Shown: positions 27,148-36,313, counted from the stretch's first letter. The stretch is DNA of 64,000 nt from JADFDG01 sp965232985 (GCA_965232985.1 CBDDRC010000042.1:62001-126000); one strand, 5' to 3'. The notes: a model not told the origin generated them from the sequence alone. A program made the numbers and translations.

Positions 27148-27788
27148 CGCCCCGCCTTGAGCATGGGTTCCAGCACCGGCCAAAGCGCATCGACCAGTAG
27201 CGGCTGCGCCAGCGAGTTCGGGTGGATGCCGTCGGCCTGCATCAGGTCGGGGTCGGTGCCCACGGCAGCAAGGAACGCCGGCAACAGTTTCGCGCCGGTG
27301 TTTCTCGCGACACCAGGATAGACATCGCGAAACTCCTTTGCGTACTTCGGCCCGTAGTTGGGCGGCACGTCGATACCGAGCAGCAAGACCTGCGCACCGC
27401 TGCGCTTCGCCATCCGCACCATCTGCGTCAGGTTCTGCCGCGTGACCTTCACCGGCATGCCGCGCAAACCGTCATTGCCACCGAGCTCAAGAACAACAAT
27501 CGCCGGCCGGTGCTGACGCAGCAGAGACGGCAGCCGGGACAGGCCGCCGGCACTGGTGTCGCCACTGACCGACGCATTCACCACCGGGTGTGCATAGCCC
27601 TTCTGTACGAGGCGCGCCTCCAGCAACTTCACCCACACCTTGCTCGTTGGCATGCCGTAGCCGGCGCTGATACTGTCACCGACGACCAACACCGTACCGG
27701 CCTGCGCTGTCGTTGTGGTGCCCACGATTACGCTCATGAGCAACAACACCGCCAGAGCGGCGCGCAGGAAATGGAGCATACGTTGCAT
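27144..27788 (-). CDS. tesA: SGNH-family arylesterase / thioesterase I
   Basis: The 214-residue protein is a periplasmic GDSL hydrolase of the TesA (thioesterase I / lysophospholipase L1) type. A signal peptide (LHFLRAALAVLLLMSVIVG) precedes VLVVGDSISAGYGM (nucleophile Ser), ASVSGDTSAGG, LGGNDGLRG and DGIHPN (catalytic Asp-His). It hydrolyses acyl-CoA or lysolipid esters. The start at 27788 has GGGAG 8 bases upstream. Its ATG shares two base pairs with the divergent ybbA ATG, both lying in one CATG. Confidence 0.92.
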   Translation of the reverse strand: MQRMLHFLRAALAVLLLMSVIVGTTTTAQAGTVLVVGDSISAGYGMPTSKVWVKLLEARLVQKGYAHPVVNASVSGDTSAGGLSRLPSLLRQHRPAIVVLELGGNDGLRGMPVKVTRQNLTQMVRMAKRSGAQVLLLGIDVPPNYGPKYAKEFRDVYPGVARNTGAKLLPAFLAAVGTDPDLMQADGIHPNSLAQPLLVDALWPVLEPMLKAGR

Positions 27789-28506
27789 GGCAGAAACTCC
27801 CGAGCTCATCGATCACTCGACGGTAGTGGTCGCCCGCGCCCTTGGCAAGCGCGTGAACGACGGCGCGTTGACGATTCTCGACGACGTGTCATTTAGCGTC
27901 GCCGAGGGCGAGACCGTTGCCATCATCGGCAGTTCCGGCTCGGGCAAATCCACGTTGCTGGCGTTGCTGGCCGGCCTCGATACGCCAACCTCCGGCGCCG
28001 TCTGGCTCGCCGGTGAGCGCATCGACAACCGCGATGAAGATGCGCGCGCTGCCTGCCGGGCCGGGCGCGTCGGCTTTGTATTCCAGTCGTTTCAGTTGCT
28101 GCCAACGATGACGGCGCTGGAAAACGTGATGCTGCCGCTGGAAATCGCCGGCGACAGCGCGGCCGCAGCAAAAGCGCGCGATGCGCTGCTGCGGGTCGGC
28201 CTGGGGACACGCCTCACGCACTATCCGCGCCAGCTTTCCGGCGGCGAGCAGCAACGGGTGGCAATCGCGCGTGCATTCGCCATTGGCCCGCGCATCCTGT
28301 TCGCTGACGAGCCAACCGGCAACCTCGACACGCATACCGGCGCGCAGATCGCCGACCTGCTGTTCGCGATGAACCGCGATACCGGCGCGACGCTGATGCT
28401 CGTTACTCACGACCGGAGCCTTGCCAACCGTTGCGCGCGCTGCCTGCAACTGGACGCCGGCCGGCTCGTGGCAGACAGCTTTGGGTCAAAAAGTCATGCG
28501 TACTGA
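27787..28506 (+). CDS. ybbA: ABC transporter ATP-binding protein YbbA
   Basis: This 239-residue ATPase matches YbbA: Walker A GSSGSGKST, YbbA-like NRDEDARAACRAGRVGFVFQSFQLLPTMTALENV, signature LSGGEQQRVAIARA, Walker B ILFADEPTG and the switch His in LVTHDRS. With YbbP it forms a MacB/LolCDE-like mechanotransmitting exporter; the YbbAP-TesA locus is proposed to extract hydrophobic compounds from the inner membrane so that TesA can process them. The gene is divergent from tesA with overlapping start codons, as expected for that unit. Confidence 0.94.
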   Translation: MAETPELIDHSTVVVARALGKRVNDGALTILDDVSFSVAEGETVAIIGSSGSGKSTLLALLAGLDTPTSGAVWLAGERIDNRDEDARAACRAGRVGFVFQSFQLLPTMTALENVMLPLEIAGDSAAAAKARDALLRVGLGTRLTHYPRQLSGGEQQRVAIARAFAIGPRILFADEPTGNLDTHTGAQIADLLFAMNRDTGATLMLVTHDRSLANRCARCLQLDAGRLVADSFGSKSHAY

Positions 28507-30991
28507 ATTCGCGCTCGCCTGGCGTCTGCTGGCACGCCAGTGGCGGTCCGGCGAGTTGCATCTGATGATCACTGCCGCCGTGCTCGCCATCGCTGTCGCC
28601 ACGATGCTGGCCGCCTTCGGCGACCGCCTGGAACGCGCACTGGTGCATCGTGCCGCCGACATGCTCGGCGCCGATCTCGTCCTCACCGGCAGCCGGCCGC
28701 CAACCAGCGCCGTGCTCGCCGTGGCGCGTGCGCACGGCCTCGCCAGCGCGCAGGCGGTGGATTTCAACACCATGCTCACGACCGTCAACACGACCGTCAA
28801 CACAACCATCAACACAATCGCTCCGATACCGGACGACAAGGTAGCGGAGAAGGTACTGCTGGTGGCCGTGCGTGCCGCTGATGCGCATTACCCGCTGCGC
28901 GGCGAATTACGTATCGGCATCCCGCCAGACGAGGTGCGGGCGCGCACAGGCCCACTGCCCGGCACGGTGTGGATTGAACCGCGTGTACGCGACGAGCTCG
29001 GCGTGGCGATCGGTGAGCGCGTCGGCGTCGGCTACACCACACTTCAGGTGGTGGCACTGATCGCGCACGAACCTGATCGCGCCGGCGATTTTGCCGCCCT
29101 GAGCCCCCGGGTACTGATGAACAGCGCTGACCTCGCCGCTGCGCGCGTCATCCAGCCGGGCAGCCGCGTGCGTTATCGCACGCTGTTCGCCGGCGGTGAT
29201 GCCGCCGTGGCTGCCACGCGGGTGCAACTCGAAACCCTGCGCGCGGCGAACGAAGAACTGGTCGACGTGCGCACCGGCAGCCGCCGTACCGCTTCGGCAT
29301 TGTCCCGCACCATGCAGTTCCTCTCGCTGGCCGGCATTTTCGGAGTCATTCTCTGCGGCGCCGCGATCGGCATCGCCGCTGATCGTCAAGCGCGTCGCCT
29401 TTACGACACGGTCGCGCTGCTGCGCACGTTCGGCCTGGCCAGCACTGCGGTGTGGCGCGTGCTGGCACTGGAAGTACTGTTGCTCACTCTGGTGGCGAGC
29501 ATTGCCGGCACCGCGCTGGGCTACGCTGCGCAAGCGCTGCTCGCGCAACTGCTGGCCGGTTTGCTGCCGGACAACCTGCCGGCACCCGGCTTCGCGCCAC
29601 TGGCGACGGGCATCGCCACCGCCTGCGTCGCCCTGCCGGCATTCACCCTGCCATCGCTGGCGCGTCTGGCGGCCGTGTCGCCGTTGCGCGTGCTGCGCCG
29701 GGATTTCGATCCACCGTCCGGACGTACGCTGCTGCATTACGCGCTCGCCCTCTCCCTGCTCGCTGTGCTGCTGCTGGCGACTGCGACTGACCGGCCGCTC
29801 GCCGCGACTATGCTCGGCAGTCTGCTGGCACTCATCATCGTTGCCATACCGCTCGCGGCAGGCCTGTTGCGCCTGCTGCACCGCCTGCGCCCATGGCTTG
29901 CACTGCCACTGCGGCTCGCTGCCGACCGTCTGGCACACGCGCCGTGGCGCTTCGGCGCGCAACTGATCGCGTTCGCACTCATCCTCGGCACCATGACGAT
30001 CACCAGTCTGCTGCGCGACGACCTGTTCGCCAGCTGGCAACGCCAACTGCCCACCGATGCACCCAACCTGTTCGCGATCAATCTGCTGCCGCACGAACGC
30101 GATGCCTTTGTCGCCGCATTGACGGCGCGCGGCATCGCCACACCGCCGCTTTATCCGGTCACTCCGGGGCGCCTGGTACGCGCTGGCGACGAAGCAATCG
30201 CCTTGCGGGCGCCGGCAGGCTCCGACACCGCGCGTGCGCTCGATCGCGACATCATTCTTACCCAGAGCACGGGCAACGCTCCGGCCGGCAGCGTTTCGGT
30301 GGAAGAAAAACTCGCGCAAAAGTTGGCGCTGAAAATCGGCGAAACGCTCACCTTCGTCGTCGAGGGCCGGGAAATTACCGTCAGGGTCGCCGGCTTCCGC
30401 CCGGTCGACTGGGACAGTTTCCAGCCGAACTTCTACATGGTGTTTTCACCCGGGACGCTGGCCGCTGCGCCCTACACCTGGCTCACCAGCTTCCATGCCG
30501 CCGACCCGGCAGCAACCACCCGCGCGTTGCGGGCGCAATTCCCGGCGCTGACGCTGATTGAAGTCGGGCCGCTGCTGGCGCGCATGAACGCATTTGTCGG
30601 CAACCTCGCCGGCGGTATCGAATTTGTTCTGGCATTGCTGCTGCTGGCGGCACTGCTGTTGCTCGTCGCCTGCGTGATCACCAGCCTCGACGAACGTCTC
30701 GTCGAAGCGGCCGTATTGCGCGTGCTCGGTGCGCGTCGCCAACTGGTGCGCAATACGCTGCTGGCGGAATTTGCGCTGCTCGGTTTCGTCGCCGGATTGC
30801 TGGCAATGGTCATCACCGAAATCGCCCGCTGGCAACTGTACACGCGCATCATGGAACTCGACTGGACGCCACTGCCGCTGCTCTGGTTACTGGTGCCGCT
30901 CGCGAGCGCCGCGTTGCTGGCAATCACCGGCATGCTGGCGGCCCGCCGCAGCATGGCGGTTGATGCTGCCACCATCCTCAATGCAGGCTGA
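28496..30991 (+). CDS. ybbP: ABC transporter permease YbbP (FtsX-like)
   Basis: The 831-residue permease has an N-terminal helix (about 24-42), a periplasmic domain, FtsX-type four-helix blocks near 265-400 and 735-825, further helices at about 430-500, and a second periplasmic region. The closing segment DERLVEAAVLRVLGARRQLVRN is an FtsX-family coupling region that contacts the ATPase. The start overlaps ybbA by 11 bases. Near residues 92-104 the sequence TVNTTVNTTINTI comes from a 12-base tandem repeat, an uncommon insertion for this family. Confidence 0.92.
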   Translation: MRTEFALAWRLLARQWRSGELHLMITAAVLAIAVATMLAAFGDRLERALVHRAADMLGADLVLTGSRPPTSAVLAVARAHGLASAQAVDFNTMLTTVNTTVNTTINTIAPIPDDKVAEKVLLVAVRAADAHYPLRGELRIGIPPDEVRARTGPLPGTVWIEPRVRDELGVAIGERVGVGYTTLQVVALIAHEPDRAGDFAALSPRVLMNSADLAAARVIQPGSRVRYRTLFAGGDAAVAATRVQLETLRAANEELVDVRTGSRRTASALSRTMQFLSLAGIFGVILCGAAIGIAADRQARRLYDTVALLRTFGLASTAVWRVLALEVLLLTLVASIAGTALGYAAQALLAQLLAGLLPDNLPAPGFAPLATGIATACVALPAFTLPSLARLAAVSPLRVLRRDFDPPSGRTLLHYALALSLLAVLLLATATDRPLAATMLGSLLALIIVAIPLAAGLLRLLHRLRPWLALPLRLAADRLAHAPWRFGAQLIAFALILGTMTITSLLRDDLFASWQRQLPTDAPNLFAINLLPHERDAFVAALTARGIATPPLYPVTPGRLVRAGDEAIALRAPAGSDTARALDRDIILTQSTGNAPAGSVSVEEKLAQKLALKIGETLTFVVEGREITVRVAGFRPVDWDSFQPNFYMVFSPGTLAAAPYTWLTSFHAADPAATTRALRAQFPALTLIEVGPLLARMNAFVGNLAGGIEFVLALLLLAALLLLVACVITSLDERLVEAAVLRVLGARRQLVRNTLLAEFALLGFVAGLLAMVITEIARWQLYTRIMELDWTPLPLLWLLVPLASAALLAITGMLAARRSMAVDAATILNAG
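28768..28816 (+). repeat. 12-base tandem repeat inside ybbP
   Basis: About four imperfect copies of a 12-base unit like ACCGTCAACACG lie in frame and encode the run LTTVNTTVNTTINT. Expansion or contraction would change the protein by four residues at a time without shifting the frame. Confidence 0.6.
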
Positions 30992-30998
30992 CATGCAC

Positions 30999-31031
30999 CG
31001 ATACGCCGCCGGCCTGTCCGGCGGCGTATCG
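30999..31031 (+). terminator. Perfect 14-bp hairpin after ybbP
   Basis: CGATACGCCGCCGG and CCGGCGGCGTATCG are perfect arms around a CCTGT loop, beginning 8 bases after the ybbP stop. No T run follows, so it is either a transcript-protecting stem or a weak terminator between ybbP and the ceramidase-like gene. Confidence 0.6.
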
Positions 31032-31081
31032 CCGTGACGACTGTTACGATAGCCGTCCGCCTTCGTCCGGGAATGATTGCC

Positions 31082-33139
31082 ATGCTCCGCCGCCTGCGCC
31101 GCTGGCTGCTGATCCTCGTCATCGCCGTGCCAGCCCTCTTCCTTGCTGCTGGCGCCGTCGCCACCTGGCCGCTCTGGCGCCTGCCGACGACCACCGTCGC
31201 CATCAAACGCATCGCCGCACTGCCGGCGCAGGATCGGCCCGGTCTTGAAGCCGGCGTTGCCATCCGCGACATCACGCCGGCCATCGGCCTGCCGAAATTC
31301 GGTTACTCCCTGCTCGCGCACGACGCCGACGGATTCCGGACCCGGCTGCATGCGCGTGCGTTCTGCATCAAGCCGGCCCGTGGCCTGCCCATCGCCATTC
31401 TCCAGGCCGATCTCGGCGCCGGCTCGCTGTTGCTGCATCATCGCGTCGCCGAACTGGTTGCTCCGCTCACCGACCTGCCCGCTGCCAATCTTGCCATCGT
31501 CGCCACCGGCACCCAGAACGGCCCCGGCCAGTATCTCGACAGTGATTTCTACAACAGTTTTGGCGCCAACCGCCCGGGCTTCGATCCCAAACTGTTCGAC
31601 TTCCTTGCCACCCGCATGGCCAGCGCCATTACCGAGGCCTGCACGCATCGCCGTGCGGCACGCATCGGTATCGGCCAGACCAGCGCCTGGGGTCTCACCC
31701 GCAACCGCTCGCTGGCGGCCTGGACGAAAAACTACCAAGTGCTTGATAAAACCATTACCGAGGATCGCACGCTCGAAGCGATCAACCCGGTGATGACGAT
31801 GGTGCGCATCGATTTGCGCAGCGATGACGGTCGTTACCTGCCGGCCGGCGCACTCACCACGTTCTCGATTCACGGTAACGCCATTCCGGCGTTGCGCGGG
31901 CCTTATCACGCCGATGTCTGGGCCGCGTTTGCGCAGGAAATCGAGTGGGCGATCCGCGCCAAATTCAACCCGCCGTGGCCCGTGGCGCACGCAACCTTCA
32001 GCGCCACGCCGGGCGACAGCAACCCGCACTGGCGCCAAAACTGGCGCGGGGATGATGAGGCAACCCGGATCGGCAAAGCGCTCGCGGGGGTCGGCTCGCG
32101 TCTTTTCAACGCGCTTGAGGGGCATCTCGGTGAGCAGGTGAGCATCGCCGCCGGCATGCGCGAAATCGATCTGCTGGCCGTGCCGGCGGCGGCACGTTTC
32201 CCGCTGTGCGAGCGCGCCATCATCGGTGCCGCCGCCGCAGGTGCCGCCAACGGCGATGAGATATTCCCGCTCACTTCATTGCCGTATTTTCAGGAAGGTT
32301 GGCCGCGCACCCGGTTCAATGGCGGCTGCCACGCCGAGAAACAGTGGTTGCTCTCGCAGGCGCAACCGTTGTTCATGGCACCCGGGCGCTTTCCGCACCT
32401 CGCTGCCATTCAGGTATTGCGCATCAACGAGCTGGCGCTGGTCACGCTACCCTGGGAAATCAGCGCCGAAGCGGGCAAACGCATCCGCCAGCGCGTCGCT
32501 GCAACATTGCAGGAACGGGGGCTGACAGCACGCGTCGTTGTTGCCGGCAATGCCAATGGTTATTTTGGTTATGCCACCACGCCGGAAGAATACAGCGCGC
32601 AATATTACGAGGGCGGCCAGACGCTCTACGGCCCCGGAACCACCGAGTTCCTCGCCCGCCAGAGCGCGCAACTGGCCGGCGAAGTCCTGCAGCATGGCAG
32701 CGTCAGCGAGCTGCCGGAAAACTGGTCCTTCCCGCTCGTCACGCGCAGCTACTGGCCGCCGGCCAACCCACCGCTGGGCAAGCGCGAACTCGTCGCCGGC
32801 CCGGTCTTTGTGCCCGGCGACGGCACGCAGGAGTCTTACTGGTCGGTCACTTACCGCGATGCGGATCCGGGCACAATCACGCTCGACGAGCCGCTGATCA
32901 GTATCGAGGCGTTGCGTGAACCATCCTCCTGGGTGTTGCTGCTCAACAACGGGCGGCCGATGAACGACGCCTGGCAGCACGACCTGCAGATCCGCTGGCT
33001 GCAAAATGAAGACGGCGGCATGGCACGCTATGAACTGCGCTGGTTGAATCCGCCGTCATCGCCAAACTTTCGTTTCCGCTTCGCGATCAAACCACGGGCT
33101 GGTTTGCCGGCGTGGCAATCACCGCCATTTCCCCGCTAA
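31082..33139 (+). CDS. Neutral ceramidase-like protein with an altered zinc site
   Basis: This protein of about 685 residues is related over its length to neutral/alkaline ceramidase, which cleaves ceramide to sphingosine and fatty acid. It has an N-terminal helix (possible signal anchor), LEAGVAIRDITP, ASRNRSLL-like LTRNRSLAAW, and the strongly conserved GNANGYFGYATTPEEYSAQYYEGGQTLYGP. However, the family motif THTHSGPGG reads TGTQNGPGQ here (31505-31525), so the zinc-binding His is missing, and NAGNLSPN reads TPGDSNPH. The Glu in PWEISAEAGKRIR remains. Catalysis is doubtful. Alternative starts are at 31034 and 31073. Confidence 0.8.
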   Translation: MLRRLRRWLLILVIAVPALFLAAGAVATWPLWRLPTTTVAIKRIAALPAQDRPGLEAGVAIRDITPAIGLPKFGYSLLAHDADGFRTRLHARAFCIKPARGLPIAILQADLGAGSLLLHHRVAELVAPLTDLPAANLAIVATGTQNGPGQYLDSDFYNSFGANRPGFDPKLFDFLATRMASAITEACTHRRAARIGIGQTSAWGLTRNRSLAAWTKNYQVLDKTITEDRTLEAINPVMTMVRIDLRSDDGRYLPAGALTTFSIHGNAIPALRGPYHADVWAAFAQEIEWAIRAKFNPPWPVAHATFSATPGDSNPHWRQNWRGDDEATRIGKALAGVGSRLFNALEGHLGEQVSIAAGMREIDLLAVPAAARFPLCERAIIGAAAAGAANGDEIFPLTSLPYFQEGWPRTRFNGGCHAEKQWLLSQAQPLFMAPGRFPHLAAIQVLRINELALVTLPWEISAEAGKRIRQRVAATLQERGLTARVVVAGNANGYFGYATTPEEYSAQYYEGGQTLYGPGTTEFLARQSAQLAGEVLQHGSVSELPENWSFPLVTRSYWPPANPPLGKRELVAGPVFVPGDGTQESYWSVTYRDADPGTITLDEPLISIEALREPSSWVLLLNNGRPMNDAWQHDLQIRWLQNEDGGMARYELRWLNPPSSPNFRFRFAIKPRAGLPAWQSPPFPR

Positions 33140-33175
33140 CCTTTTTCCACGAGCCACACCTTGACGAGACATGCC

Positions 33176-33868
33176 ATGAAAACTGTTGCAATGCACAACC
33201 AGCATCCTTGCCGCGCGCTCTATCACAGCCTGCAGCAGGCCCTGCACCACATGCTGCTGCCCATGCTCTTGCTGGCCGTACTTGCGCTCACCGCCTGCGC
33301 CTCAACCACCGATCTGCTGCGCAGCAGCGAGGAGGCCAAACCGGCAAAACCGGCAGCGACCATACTGATCGCCGGCATCAGTACCGACGACGCGCTACGC
33401 CGGCAGTACGAAACCATATTCATCGAGGAACTCACCCGCGCAGGCCTGCGCGGGGTTGCCAGTTCCGACATCATTCCTTCGCTTGCCGGCCTGACGATGC
33501 CGCAAATCCGCGAACGTATGCTGGCTGCTACCGATCGCGCCGACGCGGTACTGCATGTGCAACTGATGAACCTCGTCATCACCCCGACCCTGTCGCCGCA
33601 CGACGTGCCGGCAGAAGGCGCTGGCGCCCAACGCAACGTGGGTGGCGTGGCGGTGACGCTCAACGCAGCGCCGGAACCCACCGTACGCGGCACGCAATAC
33701 GCCATCGACCTTGAGGCCAATCTATATGCATTGCCGGCCCGCCAGCTGCTATGGACCGTCCTGACCCGCACCCACGAAGCCAACTCGACCACGGCGATCG
33801 CGCGCTCGCACGCCCGGGCGCTGATCAAGGCAATGCGCGCGCGGGGCTATGTCGCCGCCGGCCAGTGA
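33176..33868 (+). CDS. Putative lipoprotein of unknown function
   Basis: The 230-residue protein has a lipobox (ALTAC, Cys41 from the chosen start) followed by Ala-Ser, after an unusually long polar N-terminus; an in-frame ATG at 33251 would give a more normal short signal. The mature part contains ATILIAGISTDDALRRQYETIFIEEL and a C-terminal pattern resembling periplasmic proteins with an LPP20- or GNA1162-like fold (ANLYALPARQLLWTVLTRTHEANS), but I cannot name the family. It follows the ceramidase-like gene by 36 bases and probably shares its transcript. Confidence 0.7.
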   Translation: MKTVAMHNQHPCRALYHSLQQALHHMLLPMLLLAVLALTACASTTDLLRSSEEAKPAKPAATILIAGISTDDALRRQYETIFIEELTRAGLRGVASSDIIPSLAGLTMPQIRERMLAATDRADAVLHVQLMNLVITPTLSPHDVPAEGAGAQRNVGGVAVTLNAAPEPTVRGTQYAIDLEANLYALPARQLLWTVLTRTHEANSTTAIARSHARALIKAMRARGYVAAGQ

Positions 33869-33892
33869 TAACCAGGAATCCCTAAATAACTC

Positions 33893-34513
33893 ATGCCGGC
33901 CAGCACCCGTTTTGCGCGCGCCACACTGACACTGCTGGGGCTGCTTTGCCTTGCCCTGTGGCTACCGATCGCCACCATCACCTATACACCAGGCTGGCAT
34001 CATGCCAGTTGTGACTGGCATAACCGCTGCAATAACTACGGCGCCGAACGCGCAGCGCAACGCATCGACGAATTACGCGCGTTCATGCAACACCGCAACG
34101 CATTGCCGGAACTGTACTGGAGCGCGAAAGAAATCGCGCATCTGACGGAAGTTCGCACCCTGCTCGATCGCAGCGCCTTGCTGGCGCTGCTTGGCGCGTT
34201 GATATTTTTCCATGCCGGTGCGCCGCAACGCGCGCAGGCCGCGCGAATCGCCATGCTCAGCGTGGCGGCCTGCATCATCGTATTGCCGTTTTTCGGTACG
34301 TTCTGGCGCGAGATATTTCACCCGCTACTGTTCGATAACCGCCTGTGGCAGAACAAACCCGCGGACACCTCCTACTGGGTGATGCCGCGGGTTTATTTTC
34401 AATACACGACGGCGCTGGTGATCGGCGTTGCCACGCTGATCTGCGCACTGCTGCGCTATCAGGCACTCAAGCCCGACCACGAATCCGATCAGCGATCTTC
34501 TCGGCAATCATGA
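33893..34513 (+). CDS. DUF1461 / Lit-like integral membrane protein
   Basis: This 206-residue protein has four hydrophobic segments (about 10-30, 94-108, 117-136, 170-188) and an extracytoplasmic loop with three Cys residues between the first two. The segments EIAHLTEVRTLLDR (His83) and FHPLLFDNRLWQNKPADTSYW (His143) match the HL-x-DV and FH-x-FF-x-NDLW motifs of the DUF1461/TIGR01906 family. That family includes Lit, the lipoprotein intramolecular transacylase of Gram-positive bacteria. Whether a proteobacterial member does the same reaction is unknown. It overlaps the convergent GMC gene by 47 bases. Confidence 0.72.
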   Translation: MPASTRFARATLTLLGLLCLALWLPIATITYTPGWHHASCDWHNRCNNYGAERAAQRIDELRAFMQHRNALPELYWSAKEIAHLTEVRTLLDRSALLALLGALIFFHAGAPQRAQAARIAMLSVAACIIVLPFFGTFWREIFHPLLFDNRLWQNKPADTSYWVMPRVYFQYTTALVIGVATLICALLRYQALKPDHESDQRSSRQS

Positions 34514-36053
34514 TGGTGGGCGCGTTGGTGTTGCCACCAACCAGGGTCGGCATTACCGACGCATCGACCACCCGCAAGCCGGCAACACCTTTCACCCGAC
34601 ACTCGGCATCAACCACCGCATCGCTGTCGTTGCCCATGCGGCAGGTACCAACCGGGTGGTAGATGGTTTCGGCCTTCTGCCGCACGCACTGCACCAGTTG
34701 CTCATCGGTCTGCACCGCTTCGCCCGGCACCTCTTCCTTGCCGCGATACGGATCGAATGCCGGTTGCGCAAAGATTTTCCGCGCGATCTTCACTGCTTTT
34801 ACCAGCACTTCGACATCATAGGGATCCGCCAGATAATTCGGCTGGATCAGCGGCGCGGCCAACGGATCGGCCGAGGCAAGACCGATAAAACCCTTGCTGC
34901 GCGGCCGCAACTGGCAGGCGTGCAGCATGTACCCGTGGCCGGGGCCGGTTTCGCGCGCATGATCAAGCATGAATGCAGGAATGAAGTGCAGTTGCACATC
35001 GGGTATCGCCAGTGACGGATCGGTTTTTACAAAAGCGCCGGCTTCCAGCCCGTTCGAGGCTCCGATGCCGGTTCTGGTGCGAAAATACTGGATCAGCGTC
35101 AGAATCATGTTGTGCAGCTTGGTCTGCTCGTACAACGAAACCGGTTGCGTGCAATGCTGCTGCACCATCACGTCGAGATGATCCTGCAAATTCTGGCCCA
35201 CCGCCGGCTTGTGCAGTTTTACGGGAATGCCGAACTTCTTCAGCAAGGCGCCGTCACCGATACCGGAGAGCATCAGCAACTGCGGCGATTGCACCGCACC
35301 GGCGCACAGCAACACCTCCCGCTTCGCACTCACCGTTTGGGTGCCGGAACCATGTTTGTACGTCACGCCGATCGCACGGCCGCCGTCGATATTGACTGCC
35401 TTCACGTGCGCACGGGTGATGACCGTCAGATTCGGCCGTTTTTTCGCCGGATTGAGGAAGGTTACCGCCGTGCTCTGCCGTTCACCGTTCTTGATGGTGA
35501 GCTGATAGGAACCGTAGCCCTCCTGCTGCGCGCCGTTGAAATCCTGCGTCGGCGGCAAGCCCGCCTGTTTTGCCGCTTCCTTGAACAGGCCGAACAACAT
35601 GTGCCCGGACGCATCCTGGGTGATGCCCAACGGGCCACCGGTGCCGTGGTACTCGTTCGCGCCGCCGAAAAAATCCTCGCTTTTGCGGAAATACGGCAGC
35701 ACATCGTCATACGACCAGCCGGCAAGGCCGAGATCCTTGCCCCAGTGATCGTAATCGGCGCGATGGCCGCGAATGTAGATCATGCCGTTCATCGAACTCG
35801 ATCCGCCGAGCGTCTTGCCGCGCGGCCAGTACAGACGACGGTTGTTGAGATGTTTTTCCGGCGCGGTATTGAAATACCAGTTGAACATCTTGCCCTTGAG
35901 CAACAGGCCCACACCCGCCGGCATGTGGATGAACGGATTCCAGTCAGACATCCCGGCCTCAAGCAACAGCACGGTAGTGTTCGGATCCTCGGACAAGCGA
36001 CTGGCAAGCACACAACCGGCCGAGCCGGCACCAACAATGACGTAGTCGTACAT
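34467..36053 (-). CDS. GMC family flavin oxidoreductase (choline/alcohol dehydrogenase type)
   Basis: The 528-residue FAD enzyme has the N-terminal dinucleotide fold YDYVIVGAGSAGCVLASRLSEDP, the GMC signatures RGKTLGGSSSMNGMIYIRG and GAVQSPQLLMLSGIGD, and the C-terminal YHPVGTCRMG with the active-site His. It resembles AlkJ-like alcohol dehydrogenases and choline dehydrogenase, oxidising an alcohol to an aldehyde with electrons passed to quinone. AlkJ-type use in alkanol oxidation would suit the lipid-degrading context, but the substrate is not certain. A GAAAGGAAG site precedes the ATG. Confidence 0.9.
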   Translation of the reverse strand: MYDYVIVGAGSAGCVLASRLSEDPNTTVLLLEAGMSDWNPFIHMPAGVGLLLKGKMFNWYFNTAPEKHLNNRRLYWPRGKTLGGSSSMNGMIYIRGHRADYDHWGKDLGLAGWSYDDVLPYFRKSEDFFGGANEYHGTGGPLGITQDASGHMLFGLFKEAAKQAGLPPTQDFNGAQQEGYGSYQLTIKNGERQSTAVTFLNPAKKRPNLTVITRAHVKAVNIDGGRAIGVTYKHGSGTQTVSAKREVLLCAGAVQSPQLLMLSGIGDGALLKKFGIPVKLHKPAVGQNLQDHLDVMVQQHCTQPVSLYEQTKLHNMILTLIQYFRTRTGIGASNGLEAGAFVKTDPSLAIPDVQLHFIPAFMLDHARETGPGHGYMLHACQLRPRSKGFIGLASADPLAAPLIQPNYLADPYDVEVLVKAVKIARKIFAQPAFDPYRGKEEVPGEAVQTDEQLVQCVRQKAETIYHPVGTCRMGNDSDAVVDAECRVKGVAGLRVVDASVMPTLVGGNTNAPTIMIAEKIADRIRGRA

Positions 36054-36313
36054 GGAGGCTTCCTTTCGATAATAAAACTGCGGGTGCTGCGGCGGCCGGG
36101 GCCGCAGTGCTCATCCTGTTGTTCTGCCTGCCGTTCGGAGGCAGCCGTCCGGACTATAGGACCGCCCGGTCACGCTGCCAACCGGGCCGGAGCAGGCGGC
36201 CAATCAGGCAGCTCGCGACGGGCAAGGCTGGCGGTGGCCAAAAACCGCCCCGCACGCTTACCATCGCCCCGTCACGTGGCTCCGGCCAGATAACCCCCGC
36301 AACGGACTTACCC

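Noticed and set aside
28768..28816. Short tandem repeats considered as a CRISPR-like array
   Set aside because: The units are 12 bases, contiguous, in frame within ybbP, and have no spacers.
28907..30319. 470-codon minus-strand frame opposite ybbP
   Set aside because: Its composition is extreme in Gln and Arg, as expected for the complement of a Leu/Ala-rich membrane protein.
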